From: an uncultured Myxococcales bacterium
Lineage (GTDB): Bacteria; Myxococcota_A; UBA9042
Reading direction: 5' to 3'
Length of the DNA stretch: 64,000 bases
Assembly: GCA_903929795.1 (NCBI GenBank)
Contig: CAIYWC010000095.1
Location: 1-64,000 of the forward strand
Below the pieces are notes generated by a model. That model was not told the DNA's origin. It did no database searches and saw only the letters and a program-made list of their open reading frames with translations. A program made the position numbers and the translations under genes. Of this stretch, positions 18,160-26,133 are shown piece by piece. Positions within the stretch are counted from its first letter, which is position 1, and each line of letters opens with the position of its first letter.

Positions 18160-21100
18160 CACGGCGGCTCCGTGAACGGTGCCGCCGCGTCAGCTTCGCC
18201 AAAAGGCACGAGTAAGGCGGATTGCCAAGGCTGTGCGAGGGCGAGTCCGGGACCATCGATGCGAGTCGCCACGTGGGCGCCCGGCAAACCCTGCTGCCAG
18301 CGCACGGGCCCAAGCGCCAGCGCGCGCGCCAAAGGCCCAGCCAGCTCCGCCGCCAATTGCGACTGCAGCAGCACCTCTTCCGGCGCGCCCGGGCCTTGGC
18401 GCAAATGAGCGCTGCTGACGACACGGCCGCCATGGAGGAGCCAGGCTTCGGAGTGGCCATCGGACGGCACCGACTCCAGCCGGGTGCCAACCAGACAGAG
18501 ATAGCGCGTCGGGTCCACATAAACCAGCGGCGCGCAAACCAACGCGGACAGCTGGCGCGCCCGGACATCCTCATCTTGCTCAAGGCCCAACGCATCGACG
18601 GCGTGAACGAGTACGGGTGGCAGTTCGTCGATCGGCCAAATTGCACGGGCCAGGCGCACGAGGCGCGGGCCGTCGCGCGTCGCCGCCCTACGCACCGCAT
18701 GCGCGAGCCGGATACTGCGACTGCAACTGTAGCTGCATGGGAAATGCTGGGTGAATTTGCCGGCGGGCCGATGGTTCAGCAAGCCGTGGGGCGCTCCCAG
18801 TGTCGCGGCGCGAATCGCGTGGGTAAAGGCCTCGTGCAGGGTCATTCGTTCCAATTCGAGCCAGTTTGCGCGGCAACACGACGGGTACCCAAACAGCGCG
18901 CCCATCTCCAGCCGCAGTGCGTTCAATGTCGCGCGATCCGGGGAGGCCGCCATCGCCGCGTCCAGGCTCACCAGCTGCGCGGCAACCGCCGGATCACGGA
19001 CCACAAACACGCTTTGCACAGCGGCCATGTCCGCGCGGACAGCTTGGCGCGCTGGCGCAGCCGTTGCATAGGCCTGACTGGACGCAACAGTGAGGCCCAT
19101 CGCCTTCGCCGCAGCACACAACTTGGTCAGGAACGTCGCATCCACATTCTCGATGCCTGCCGCGGGCCGGACGCCGTCCACGACGGACAGCAGCGCGGCG
19201 CCCGGATGGAGCACAATCGCCGCCGCGATCCATGCGGCAAGTTCAGCGTCCGGTGGCGGCATTTCTGGCAGCTGCTCGCGCCGATTGGCGTCCTTGCGAA
19301 AGCGCGCGCGTTCCGCGTTCGCCAGCCGCCCGGGGTGGTCGAGCACCGCTTGCAGCCAATGCGCGAGCGCGTCGCCAACCGCTTCGCCGGCCGCGAGGAC
19401 GCGCCTTTGGCGCACGGGCCATGCTGCGCCACCCAGCGTCGCCGCCACGGCGCGTCCCCAGGCGAATGGCGTCATGCCATGATCGCTGGTCCGCACGCCC
19501 GTCGCACCCGGCGGCGGCGGAACCTCCAGACGGCCATCGCGCGTGAGCGCAACGCGTCCGCCGGGCGCATCGACGACGACATCCACGCCAAAACCCTCGC
19601 CGCCCAGGCTGACGTGCACGCGCGTCTTGCCATCAGCCGTTTGGGCGTCCAGCTCCGGGAGCGGCCACGGCCCACGCAGCGTCACCGCCGTCATGTCCTG
19701 CAGCAGCAGGTGCGCGGCCAGCCCGAGCCCCTCGGCCAGACGAGCGAACAAGCGCTGCGTCAGGCTATCGGTCTCGGATGCATCGGCCAGCGGTGTCGAC
19801 GCGAGCGCCAGCGTCACCGCGACCTGCTGCGGCCGCGCGGGCATGTGGCGTTGCAGCGCGCGCACGCCGTCCATCGCCAGCGTTGCCAGCCCCAGATGCG
19901 CGTTTGGCGGCAGATTTTGCGCGGGTCCGGGTAGCGGCCCCAGCGCGAAAACAGGGCGTTCGCCCGCCGCCAGCAACGCTTGCAGCCGGTCCAGGGGCGC
20001 GCCCGTCGCGAGCAGCGGGAGCGTCGGATCCAAATTGGGCTGGAGCCCCAGCGCCGCCACGCCGGCCTGACTCGCCGGTTCCATGCCTTCGTGCTTGTCG
20101 ACCACGCAGCCCGGCAATTGCGCGGCAACCAGCTGCCAACCAAACGTCACCGGACCGCTGATCGCCAGCTTTTGTGGCCGCTTGCGCGTATCAACCGGCT
20201 GACGGTGCGGCGGCAGTGCGACGCGAATTCCATCCAGGTACAAGACATCGAGGCCACTGCGGCGGGCGCAATCGATGGCGTCGGCCGGCGATTCGACGAT
20301 GGGTTCGCCTGCTTGATTGAAGCTCGTGTTCAGCACCATCGGCACGCCGGTTGCAGCTGCGAATGCCGCGATGAGCGCGTGGTAGTGCGGCGTTGCCGCT
20401 GCCGTCACAGTCTGCGCCCGCACGGTGCCGTCCACGTGCACCGCCGCCGGAGCGACTTCGCGCAAGCGCGGCTTGGCCTGCATCGCCAGCAGCATGAACG
20501 GTGAAGGCTGGTTGTCCTCCAGCCAATCGGTTTGCGCGGATTGCAGGATCGCGGGCGCAATCGGTCGCCAGCCCTCACGCAGCTTGGCGTCATTGAGGCG
20601 GTCGCGGATGTCCGTGCGCCGCGGATCGCCGAGGATCGAGCGGTGGCCGAGCGCGCGCGGACCAAACTCACTGCGCCCCTCAAACCAGCCGACGAGCGCA
20701 CCTTGGGCCAGATCCCGAGCCGCATGCAGCGCGGCCTCGCCCCGCGTCAGGATGGCGTCCGTAGCCTCGCCCGCGCGTCGCAGCGCCTCCAGCGCCTCTT
20801 GTGGCTGCCAAGCCACGCCCAAGCCGCCATCGGCGAGTCGCTGCCGCACGGGCTCACCAAGCCTCGCCACCGCAAACAACGCCGCCCCGAGCGCGTTGCC
20901 CGGATCCGCTGGACTCGGCGGCACCCACAGGCCCGTCAGCCACGGCTCGCGGCCGATGCGTCCGTTCATCGAACAGTTCAGCGCGACGCCGCCGCTCAGG
21001 CACACGTCGGTCAGCCCCGTTGTCGCGTGTGCCTGCCGCAAGATGGTCAGCACGGTCGTCTCGATGGCCGCTTGCACCGATGCTGCGAACTTGGCGTGCA

Positions 21101-21779
21101 GTCCAAAATCGATGGGCGCCCAGGGCGCACGCAGCACTTCATCGGCCGGATGGCCATGCCGCCACGTGGACCCGAGCGTCACCCCATCCGGCTGCAGGTG
21201 CAGCAGGCCCTGGGCCCAAGCCGGATCCGCCGGCGCGTAGCCCGCCAGCCCCATCAGTTTGCCCTCGCCGCCCCGACCGAAGCCGAGCTGCAGCGTGGCT
21301 TCCTCGTAAATCCCGCCCACCGTCAACGGGCCGCGCGGAATACGCGCGATTCGGGTCAGCCCCTGCGCATCCGCGCGGAACACGACGAGCGTGTCGTCGT
21401 CGCCGTGGTTATCGACCGTGAGGACCAGCGCCTGACTGAAGCCGCTCGTGTAGAACGCCGCTGCTGCGTGGCTCACATGGTGCAGACCGTGGCGTTCTGG
21501 ACCGTCGTCACGCCACGGCACCCGACTCGGATTCGTTCGCGGCGGCAGTCCGGCCTGCGCTCGGAACTGGCTCTCGCTCTGGTTGCCAACCACGAGATCC
21601 ACGTCGTCCAGCGTCCAATTCCGGGAGCGCAGCGCGCGTTCCAGCGCCAACAACGGCGGGCGTTCGTCATAGCGCTGGCGGCTCAGGCGCTCTTCGCACA
21701 TCGCCGCCACGATCACGCCGTTGTCGATCAACGCCAGCGACGACTCCTTGTTGCCCACGTTGACGCCCAGAATCCGCAT
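18156..21779 (-). CDS. NodU/CmcH-type carbamoyltransferase fused to a degenerate middle domain and DUF483-like C-terminus
   Basis: The product is 1207 residues, about twice the family length. Residues 1-520 are a full carbamoyltransferase: ILGVNVGNKESSLALI at the start, metal/ATP-site histidines in HGLHHVSHAAAAFY (about 97-110), LSGGVALNCSMNGRI, then the C-terminal lobe with GRSEFGPRALGHRSILGDPR and FNQAGEPIVESPADAI. Residues about 530-800 look like a Gfo/Idh/MocA domain that has lost its GxGxxG (strand KLAISGPVT, later GGRVALTRDGRLEV, which parallels RSRVTLTRDGHARML in the next gene). Residues about 955-1030 carry LFGYPSCCRANWLE and HFPCSYSCSRS, the pattern of DUF483. The enzyme would transfer carbamoyl from carbamoyl phosphate via an adenylate to a hydroxyl of an unknown acceptor. 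It starts 6 bases after the twitch radical SAM gene. Confidence 0.88.
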   Translation of the reverse strand: MRILGVNVGNKESSLALIDNGVIVAAMCEERLSRQRYDERPPLLALERALRSRNWTLDDVDLVVGNQSESQFRAQAGLPPRTNPSRVPWRDDGPERHGLHHVSHAAAAFYTSGFSQALVLTVDNHGDDDTLVVFRADAQGLTRIARIPRGPLTVGGIYEEATLQLGFGRGGEGKLMGLAGYAPADPAWAQGLLHLQPDGVTLGSTWRHGHPADEVLRAPWAPIDFGLHAKFAASVQAAIETTVLTILRQAHATTGLTDVCLSGGVALNCSMNGRIGREPWLTGLWVPPSPADPGNALGAALFAVARLGEPVRQRLADGGLGVAWQPQEALEALRRAGEATDAILTRGEAALHAARDLAQGALVGWFEGRSEFGPRALGHRSILGDPRRTDIRDRLNDAKLREGWRPIAPAILQSAQTDWLEDNQPSPFMLLAMQAKPRLREVAPAAVHVDGTVRAQTVTAAATPHYHALIAAFAAATGVPMVLNTSFNQAGEPIVESPADAIDCARRSGLDVLYLDGIRVALPPHRQPVDTRKRPQKLAISGPVTFGWQLVAAQLPGCVVDKHEGMEPASQAGVAALGLQPNLDPTLPLLATGAPLDRLQALLAAGERPVFALGPLPGPAQNLPPNAHLGLATLAMDGVRALQRHMPARPQQVAVTLALASTPLADASETDSLTQRLFARLAEGLGLAAHLLLQDMTAVTLRGPWPLPELDAQTADGKTRVHVSLGGEGFGVDVVVDAPGGRVALTRDGRLEVPPPPGATGVRTSDHGMTPFAWGRAVAATLGGAAWPVRQRRVLAAGEAVGDALAHWLQAVLDHPGRLANAERARFRKDANRREQLPEMPPPDAELAAWIAAAIVLHPGAALLSVVDGVRPAAGIENVDATFLTKLCAAAKAMGLTVASSQAYATAAPARQAVRADMAAVQSVFVVRDPAVAAQLVSLDAAMAASPDRATLNALRLEMGALFGYPSCCRANWLELERMTLHEAFTHAIRAATLGAPHGLLNHRPAGKFTQHFPCSYSCSRSIRLAHAVRRAATRDGPRLVRLARAIWPIDELPPVLVHAVDALGLEQDEDVRARQLSALVCAPLVYVDPTRYLCLVGTRLESVPSDGHSEAWLLHGGRVVSSAHLRQGPGAPEEVLLQSQLAAELAGPLARALALGPVRWQQGLPGAHVATRIDGPGLALAQPWQSALLVPFGEADAAAPFTEPPW

Positions 21780-21785
21780 GCTACC

Positions 21786-23324
21786 TCAGACCGGCCGCGG
21801 GATGCGCGTGAGCCGGTCATCCCAGTCCAGAAACGCCGCAAGCTCTGGAAACGTCTGGGCAAACGACTGACCGCGTACCGCGTCGATCAGGTGCGTCTGG
21901 GCAAAGAAGAGCGCTTGATCGGCCGCCGACGCGGGCCGCCGGTCCAGCGCCAGCAGCAGGCCTTCCACATTCTGCCGCAATTCCCCGGTCAAGGGCAGGG
22001 GCATCAGCGTGGCCGCCACCGCCCGCTTGGCCGCGTCCGGCAGGATCGCCGGATCAAAATACGGTGGGTCAAAAACCGGACTCAGGCCCAGAATGAGCTC
22101 CTGCGCGTGCGCCCAGGCGATCAGCTCGTGCAAGTACAGCACGTTGTAGGCGCTCAGCGTTGCATTCACCACCACGTGAACATTCGCGCCAATCTCGCGA
22201 AACCACAGGGTATTTTGCGAAACAGTTGACCATTTGGCCGGATATCGGAGGTACTCGAAACGTGCGCCCACGGCGTCAAGGCTGACCCGCACGTTCACGC
22301 GGCGAAACGCCGGCCACAGCTCCCGCGCAGCTTCGGGAATGCGCGTGCCGTTGAGCGTGTAATCCAGCTCGATTTCCTTGGCGCGGCCCATCGCCACCCA
22401 GTCGCGGAGCAGGTCGAAATGCGCATCAATGACCGACGGCTCACCACCGACGAACTCGACGCGCTGCAGTTGCCGGCTCAGCGCTTGCAGGCTCAGGCGC
22501 ATCACGTCATTGTCGAGCAGCCAGTTCTCGATCGGGGGGACCTCTTGGCGTGCCCGCTGGATGATGGGCAGCTGCGCGGCGGTCTCCGGCAAGTTGCGCC
22601 ACTCCAGCGCGACCGACGAACTGGAGGCCGGGCCACACGTGCGGCACTTCAGGTTGCACAGGTTGCCCGGGCAAAGCGAGAGGTCTTCCAGCCGTACCGT
22701 CTTGCTCAGATCGGCCGTGGCCAGCTCCGGACGGCGCAAAAAGTAGTACTCGCGGCGCGATTGGGCACCCACGGCTTCCGCCTGCCAACAGCGCGCGCAC
22801 GCCGGGACCTGCTTGCCGTCCAGCATGTCCTGCCGCAGCTTGGCCAGCGCCGCCGACTGCCAAATCTCCGTCAGCCCGTGCTCACGGACGGAAAAAGGCC
22901 GTCCGGTCTCGTCCCGCAACGGTTCGGCAAAGAGGCAACAGGGGCGTGCGTGGCCCTGCGTGTCGATGTCCAGCGCGCGAAACGGCAGCGCGCACAGGGT
23001 CGTTGGCGGCTGATGTCGAGCCGGCTCAGGCGGCGTGGCGGGAAGCGGGAGGCCAAGCGCTTGCGCCAAGGGAACGCCCGGCGTCCGCGCCAGTGCGTCA
23101 TCGGCGCGTTCCAGCAGCGCTGCCATTTCCGCGAAAAAGGCACTCGATTCGTCGGCTGTCAACCGCGGCAATGCCCCCCGGTAGCCGACTTGCACGTGTG
23201 CGAGACGTCGCCAAGCTTGCCGGGATTCATCGCGGCTACGGAGCTCAACCGGCACGGTGAGACGCCCCGCCGCGAGCGCGAGCACAACCACGTCCGCGTC
23301 TGCGCCTGTGTCCATTCGCTCCAT
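21786..23324 (-). CDS. Twitch-domain radical SAM protein
   Basis: The product is 512 residues. An unassigned N-terminal ~105 residues is followed by a twitch/SPASM-like segment, CALPFRALDIDTQGHARPCC (about 111-130), and a CARCW cluster near 177. These are ligands for an auxiliary iron-sulfur cluster placed before the radical SAM core, the order seen in twitch-domain radical SAM proteins. The core has GNLCNLKCRTCGPASSS (Cys at about 223, 227, 230), VEFVGGEPSV for SAM binding, and typical later strands (VRVSLDAVG, VHVVVNATLS). The ATG at 23324 was preferred over a GTG three bases upstream because AGG lies just before it. It is the first gene of the operon, and the next gene follows after 6 bases. 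The substrate is unknown; a small molecule is as likely as a peptide. Confidence 0.85.
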   Translation of the reverse strand: MERMDTGADADVVVLALAAGRLTVPVELRSRDESRQAWRRLAHVQVGYRGALPRLTADESSAFFAEMAALLERADDALARTPGVPLAQALGLPLPATPPEPARHQPPTTLCALPFRALDIDTQGHARPCCLFAEPLRDETGRPFSVREHGLTEIWQSAALAKLRQDMLDGKQVPACARCWQAEAVGAQSRREYYFLRRPELATADLSKTVRLEDLSLCPGNLCNLKCRTCGPASSSSVALEWRNLPETAAQLPIIQRARQEVPPIENWLLDNDVMRLSLQALSRQLQRVEFVGGEPSVIDAHFDLLRDWVAMGRAKEIELDYTLNGTRIPEAARELWPAFRRVNVRVSLDAVGARFEYLRYPAKWSTVSQNTLWFREIGANVHVVVNATLSAYNVLYLHELIAWAHAQELILGLSPVFDPPYFDPAILPDAAKRAVAATLMPLPLTGELRQNVEGLLLALDRRPASAADQALFFAQTHLIDAVRGQSFAQTFPELAAFLDWDDRLTRIPRPV

Positions 23325-23535
23325 CACACCTGGAGTGCGCAGCTCGATACACCGCCTCCGAATCTGACTGTCTTGTCTCCGTGGGGCAAAGTCAAGTCGT
23401 TGCGGCCCACGTCGCTGAAACGACGGCGCGAACCTCAGCGCGCGCCCGCGGCAGCGCCTTTTCTCGCCAAATGGGCGGCGGAAGACGTCGTGGGCGCATC
23501 AGACTGCCAACCTTGCCCGTGACTTGAACTTGGCA

Positions 23536-25302
23536 TTATTTGGATTCAGATTGCAGGGTTATGGCGCTCGTGGGCGAGTCCGGCTGATGGGCGTCCAGCG
23601 CGATCGCCGCCAGATGGCCGATCCGCTGGTGGCCGACGGCCGAGAAGTGAATGAAGTCGTTGAACCACGCGACACCCGCTTCGCCGTCGAGTACCTCCCA
23701 CAAGTCGAGAAACTCGCCCCCGCCTTGCTCGACAGCGCGGCGACGTTTGGCCACGTGCCCCGCGCGCAGTGGGCCGCGGCCAGCCAACAAGTCCATCGCC
23801 AAGAAATCGGCCAAATAGACGAAATGGCTGCCGCGGCGGCGCGCACAGTCCACGCCTGTCGCGATTTCGCTGATTCCCTGTTCGGCCGCTGGGTTGGCGT
23901 TTATGCTCGCGAGTTCAATGGTCCGCTTCCAGTGTCCCGGGTTCGGCGTGTCCATCATCATCAAGACGAGGAGCAAGATGGTGCGAAGCTCCTGCAAGCG
24001 ACCACTCGGCCGAATCAGGTCATCGTTGCTGCCACCCAGAAAGACGATTTCGTGGGTTTCGGCGGGGATTTTGTCGGAGCACAGGCGTGTCCCGAACCAG
24101 CCAAATGTGCCACCGGCATCTGTCCAACGGCCGCTCTGGGCACGGCATTTCGCGCTCTGCTGGTTGAGTGTCGCGAGGACACCGTAGGACGGGTCGGGCA
24201 AGGTGTTGTCGTTGGCGGTCGAGTAGCCAAGAAGCAGACAAGTCATTTGGCCGTCGGCTCGGGGCACGTCGAACTCCTGATTGTCATGGGGGAAAAAGAG
24301 TGCGATGACAACCGCGGCACCCAATACCACCGGGATACCGAACGCCAAGACCTTGCCCCACCGTCCCGACCGCGCGCCGGCCGCCTTTGACCAACGGACC
24401 ACCAACAGGACGGCCGCGACCAGCGCGAGCGTGAGCCAAGCGAATGCACCGAATCCGGGGAACAACCAACAACCCACCGCGCACGCGAGGCTCAGCACAC
24501 CGCTGACGAGCCCACCGAGCGCCAGCACCTGAACGACGCAGCAACCGAGGATCGCGGCACACGCTATCGTCCGAAGCTCGCGCTGGACCGGCCATGAGCC
24601 GCGCGACCGTTCCAGTATTGCCCCTTCTGCCTCACCGGCGACCGCGACGCGCCAGGACTGCACAGTCGGCCCGACCGGCCCGGCGTGGAGGCGCGTGTGG
24701 CAGCGGCCGACACTCACTTCCGGAACACCCTGCGTCAGGCGAATGCGCACCGTTGCATCCTGCCCACCACACGCGACAACCAAGTCGCGCAGGCGCTGAT
24801 CGTCGGTCCTGAACGGCACCGGTTGCCACGGCACGCTCGTCAGACCGGCATCGTCTCGCGCCAGGCTCTGCGGCGCCGCCAACCGGTGGCCGCGATTGAC
24901 GACCTTGGGCGCCACGCGCTGGGGCACAACGTCTGGCGCCTCGTTGCCGATCAGCAGCCATGCGAGTCGATGCGGATCCGGACCCAGAATCGAAAGCTCA
25001 ACGTCAGGCTCCAGCGCAACCACAACAGTCGTGCCCGGGGCGACCGCGAGGGTCTTGCCCGTTGCGTGAATCGAGATGGGCTCAACGCTTTCGTCGATCC
25101 GGTTGCCATAGCGCAGCGTGATGGAGTTGCCGAAGGGCTCAAACGCGCCCTGTCCGACCGCCGGCGTCGAGGACAGCCAGAGCGGGGACAACATGGACGC
25201 CGCGACGAGCGTGCCAAGTGCCAAAAGGCGGCGGACCAGCGCCCAGCTTGGCCGACGCCCAGGACTGGCGGTTCGCGAAAAGTGACCGAGATTGCGCGCC
25301 AT
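23536..25302 (-). CDS. Membrane protein with SGNH-hydrolase-like C-terminal domain
   Basis: The product is 588 residues. The ATG at 25302 was chosen because GGAGG lies eight bases upstream; the frame is open further, but without a ribosome binding site. A signal anchor (LLALGTLVAASMLSPLWL, about 25-42) is followed by a large extracytoplasmic beta-rich domain. Three or four transmembrane segments come next (about 260-350), and then an SGNH-like domain: block I LLLGYSTANDNT, block III IVFLGGSNDDL (GxND type) and block V DFIHFSAVGH (DxxH type). The catalytic Ser of block I appears as GYS instead of GDS. Such proteins usually esterify or de-esterify surface glycans. It lies 211 bases upstream of the radical SAM/carbamoyltransferase operon on the same strand and may belong to the same pathway. 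Confidence 0.7.
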   Translation of the reverse strand: MARNLGHFSRTASPGRRPSWALVRRLLALGTLVAASMLSPLWLSSTPAVGQGAFEPFGNSITLRYGNRIDESVEPISIHATGKTLAVAPGTTVVVALEPDVELSILGPDPHRLAWLLIGNEAPDVVPQRVAPKVVNRGHRLAAPQSLARDDAGLTSVPWQPVPFRTDDQRLRDLVVACGGQDATVRIRLTQGVPEVSVGRCHTRLHAGPVGPTVQSWRVAVAGEAEGAILERSRGSWPVQRELRTIACAAILGCCVVQVLALGGLVSGVLSLACAVGCWLFPGFGAFAWLTLALVAAVLLVVRWSKAAGARSGRWGKVLAFGIPVVLGAAVVIALFFPHDNQEFDVPRADGQMTCLLLGYSTANDNTLPDPSYGVLATLNQQSAKCRAQSGRWTDAGGTFGWFGTRLCSDKIPAETHEIVFLGGSNDDLIRPSGRLQELRTILLLVLMMMDTPNPGHWKRTIELASINANPAAEQGISEIATGVDCARRRGSHFVYLADFLAMDLLAGRGPLRAGHVAKRRRAVEQGGGEFLDLWEVLDGEAGVAWFNDFIHFSAVGHQRIGHLAAIALDAHQPDSPTSAITLQSESK

Positions 25303-26133
25303 AGGCCACCTCCGCATCGTCCAGACCTGTGGGCGAACCACGTGATTCAAGGTCGAATTGGGCGGGGATCTTGGGCGACGGATCAGGGCGATCCCAGTTC
25401 TGCGCGATCTGGTCCTTCATTCAGCCCTCACAACCAAGCTCAGCCAAGATCCAAGGACGGTTCACGAGCGCGCCTGGTGAATCGCGTGTGCATCTGTGAA
25501 GAAATGGGCGAACGGTGGCACCCCGAAATGGATCCACGCGTGGACAACCATCTGTCGATAATCGAGATTCACCCTCGAACGCCATTTTGACCTCTATGCT
25601 CTGGGATTCCGATCTTCACATTTGCGCCGATTCTTTCAGCGTGTCAACATGTATGCACATAAATATGTGCTGCGACCGCCAAGTGACATGGAGGCAGAGG
25701 ATGGTGGGTCGTCCCGATGCCGATTTTTGGACCCAGGTTCGAGCCGAGCCCGGTCTTCCATCCGACGCGTGCCCCGGCGGATCTCGGCCAAATCCTTGCC
25801 GCATTCGTGCCGCGCCCGCGGTCTCGTCCAGCTTGAGCTGGACCGCGTGCACGACGATCGCTTCCAGCGCGTTTTCCTGCTGTGGCAGTTCGCCCAGCGC
25901 CGCGCGGGCCTTGGATTTTTTCGCGGGTGGCCCTGACAGGCCGGGAGAGCGTGTCCAAGTTCGGGGACGCTCAGATCGGGCGCGTCGCAACACGCAGTGA
26001 CTTCACCAGAATCTGCTCGTGCGCCAGGACGTTCAGCCGGCCAAAAAGTCAAGCCTGAGGCACAGTTCCGACCTGCCGCTGCGCAAAGGCGTGCCGGCCC
26101 CGCGCGAGAAAAGACTCAGATCCGAACATCGTC
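25303..26133. other. Long intergenic region with an AT-rich palindrome
   Basis: No gene is supported in these 831 bases. At 25655-25670 the palindrome gcacata-aa-tatgtgc (7-base arms) stands out in an AT-rich patch (about 25590-25680). It could be an operator or promoter site for the SGNH gene. On the minus strand at about 25795-25935 one frame contains ARAALGELPQQENALEAIVV and then HAVQLKLDETAGAARM. This loosely resembles sigma-70 region 4 but soon loses the frame, so at most it is a decayed remnant. Confidence 0.45.

Noticed and set aside
20532-22229. 565-residue plus-strand frame opposite the carbamoyltransferase
   Set aside because: Arg/His/Gln-rich mirror of a well-supported gene; no recognisable domain.
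23325-23535. Short frames upstream of the twitch radical SAM gene, considered as RiPP precursor peptides
   Set aside because: No short frame has a ribosome binding site with a leader-like sequence or a repeated core; the stretch reads as an ordinary promoter region.
25636-25993. Possible sigma-70 region 4 remnant on the minus strand
   Set aside because: Only about 35 residues resemble the family, the helix-turn-helix is incomplete and the frame is lost downstream. Kept as a note only.
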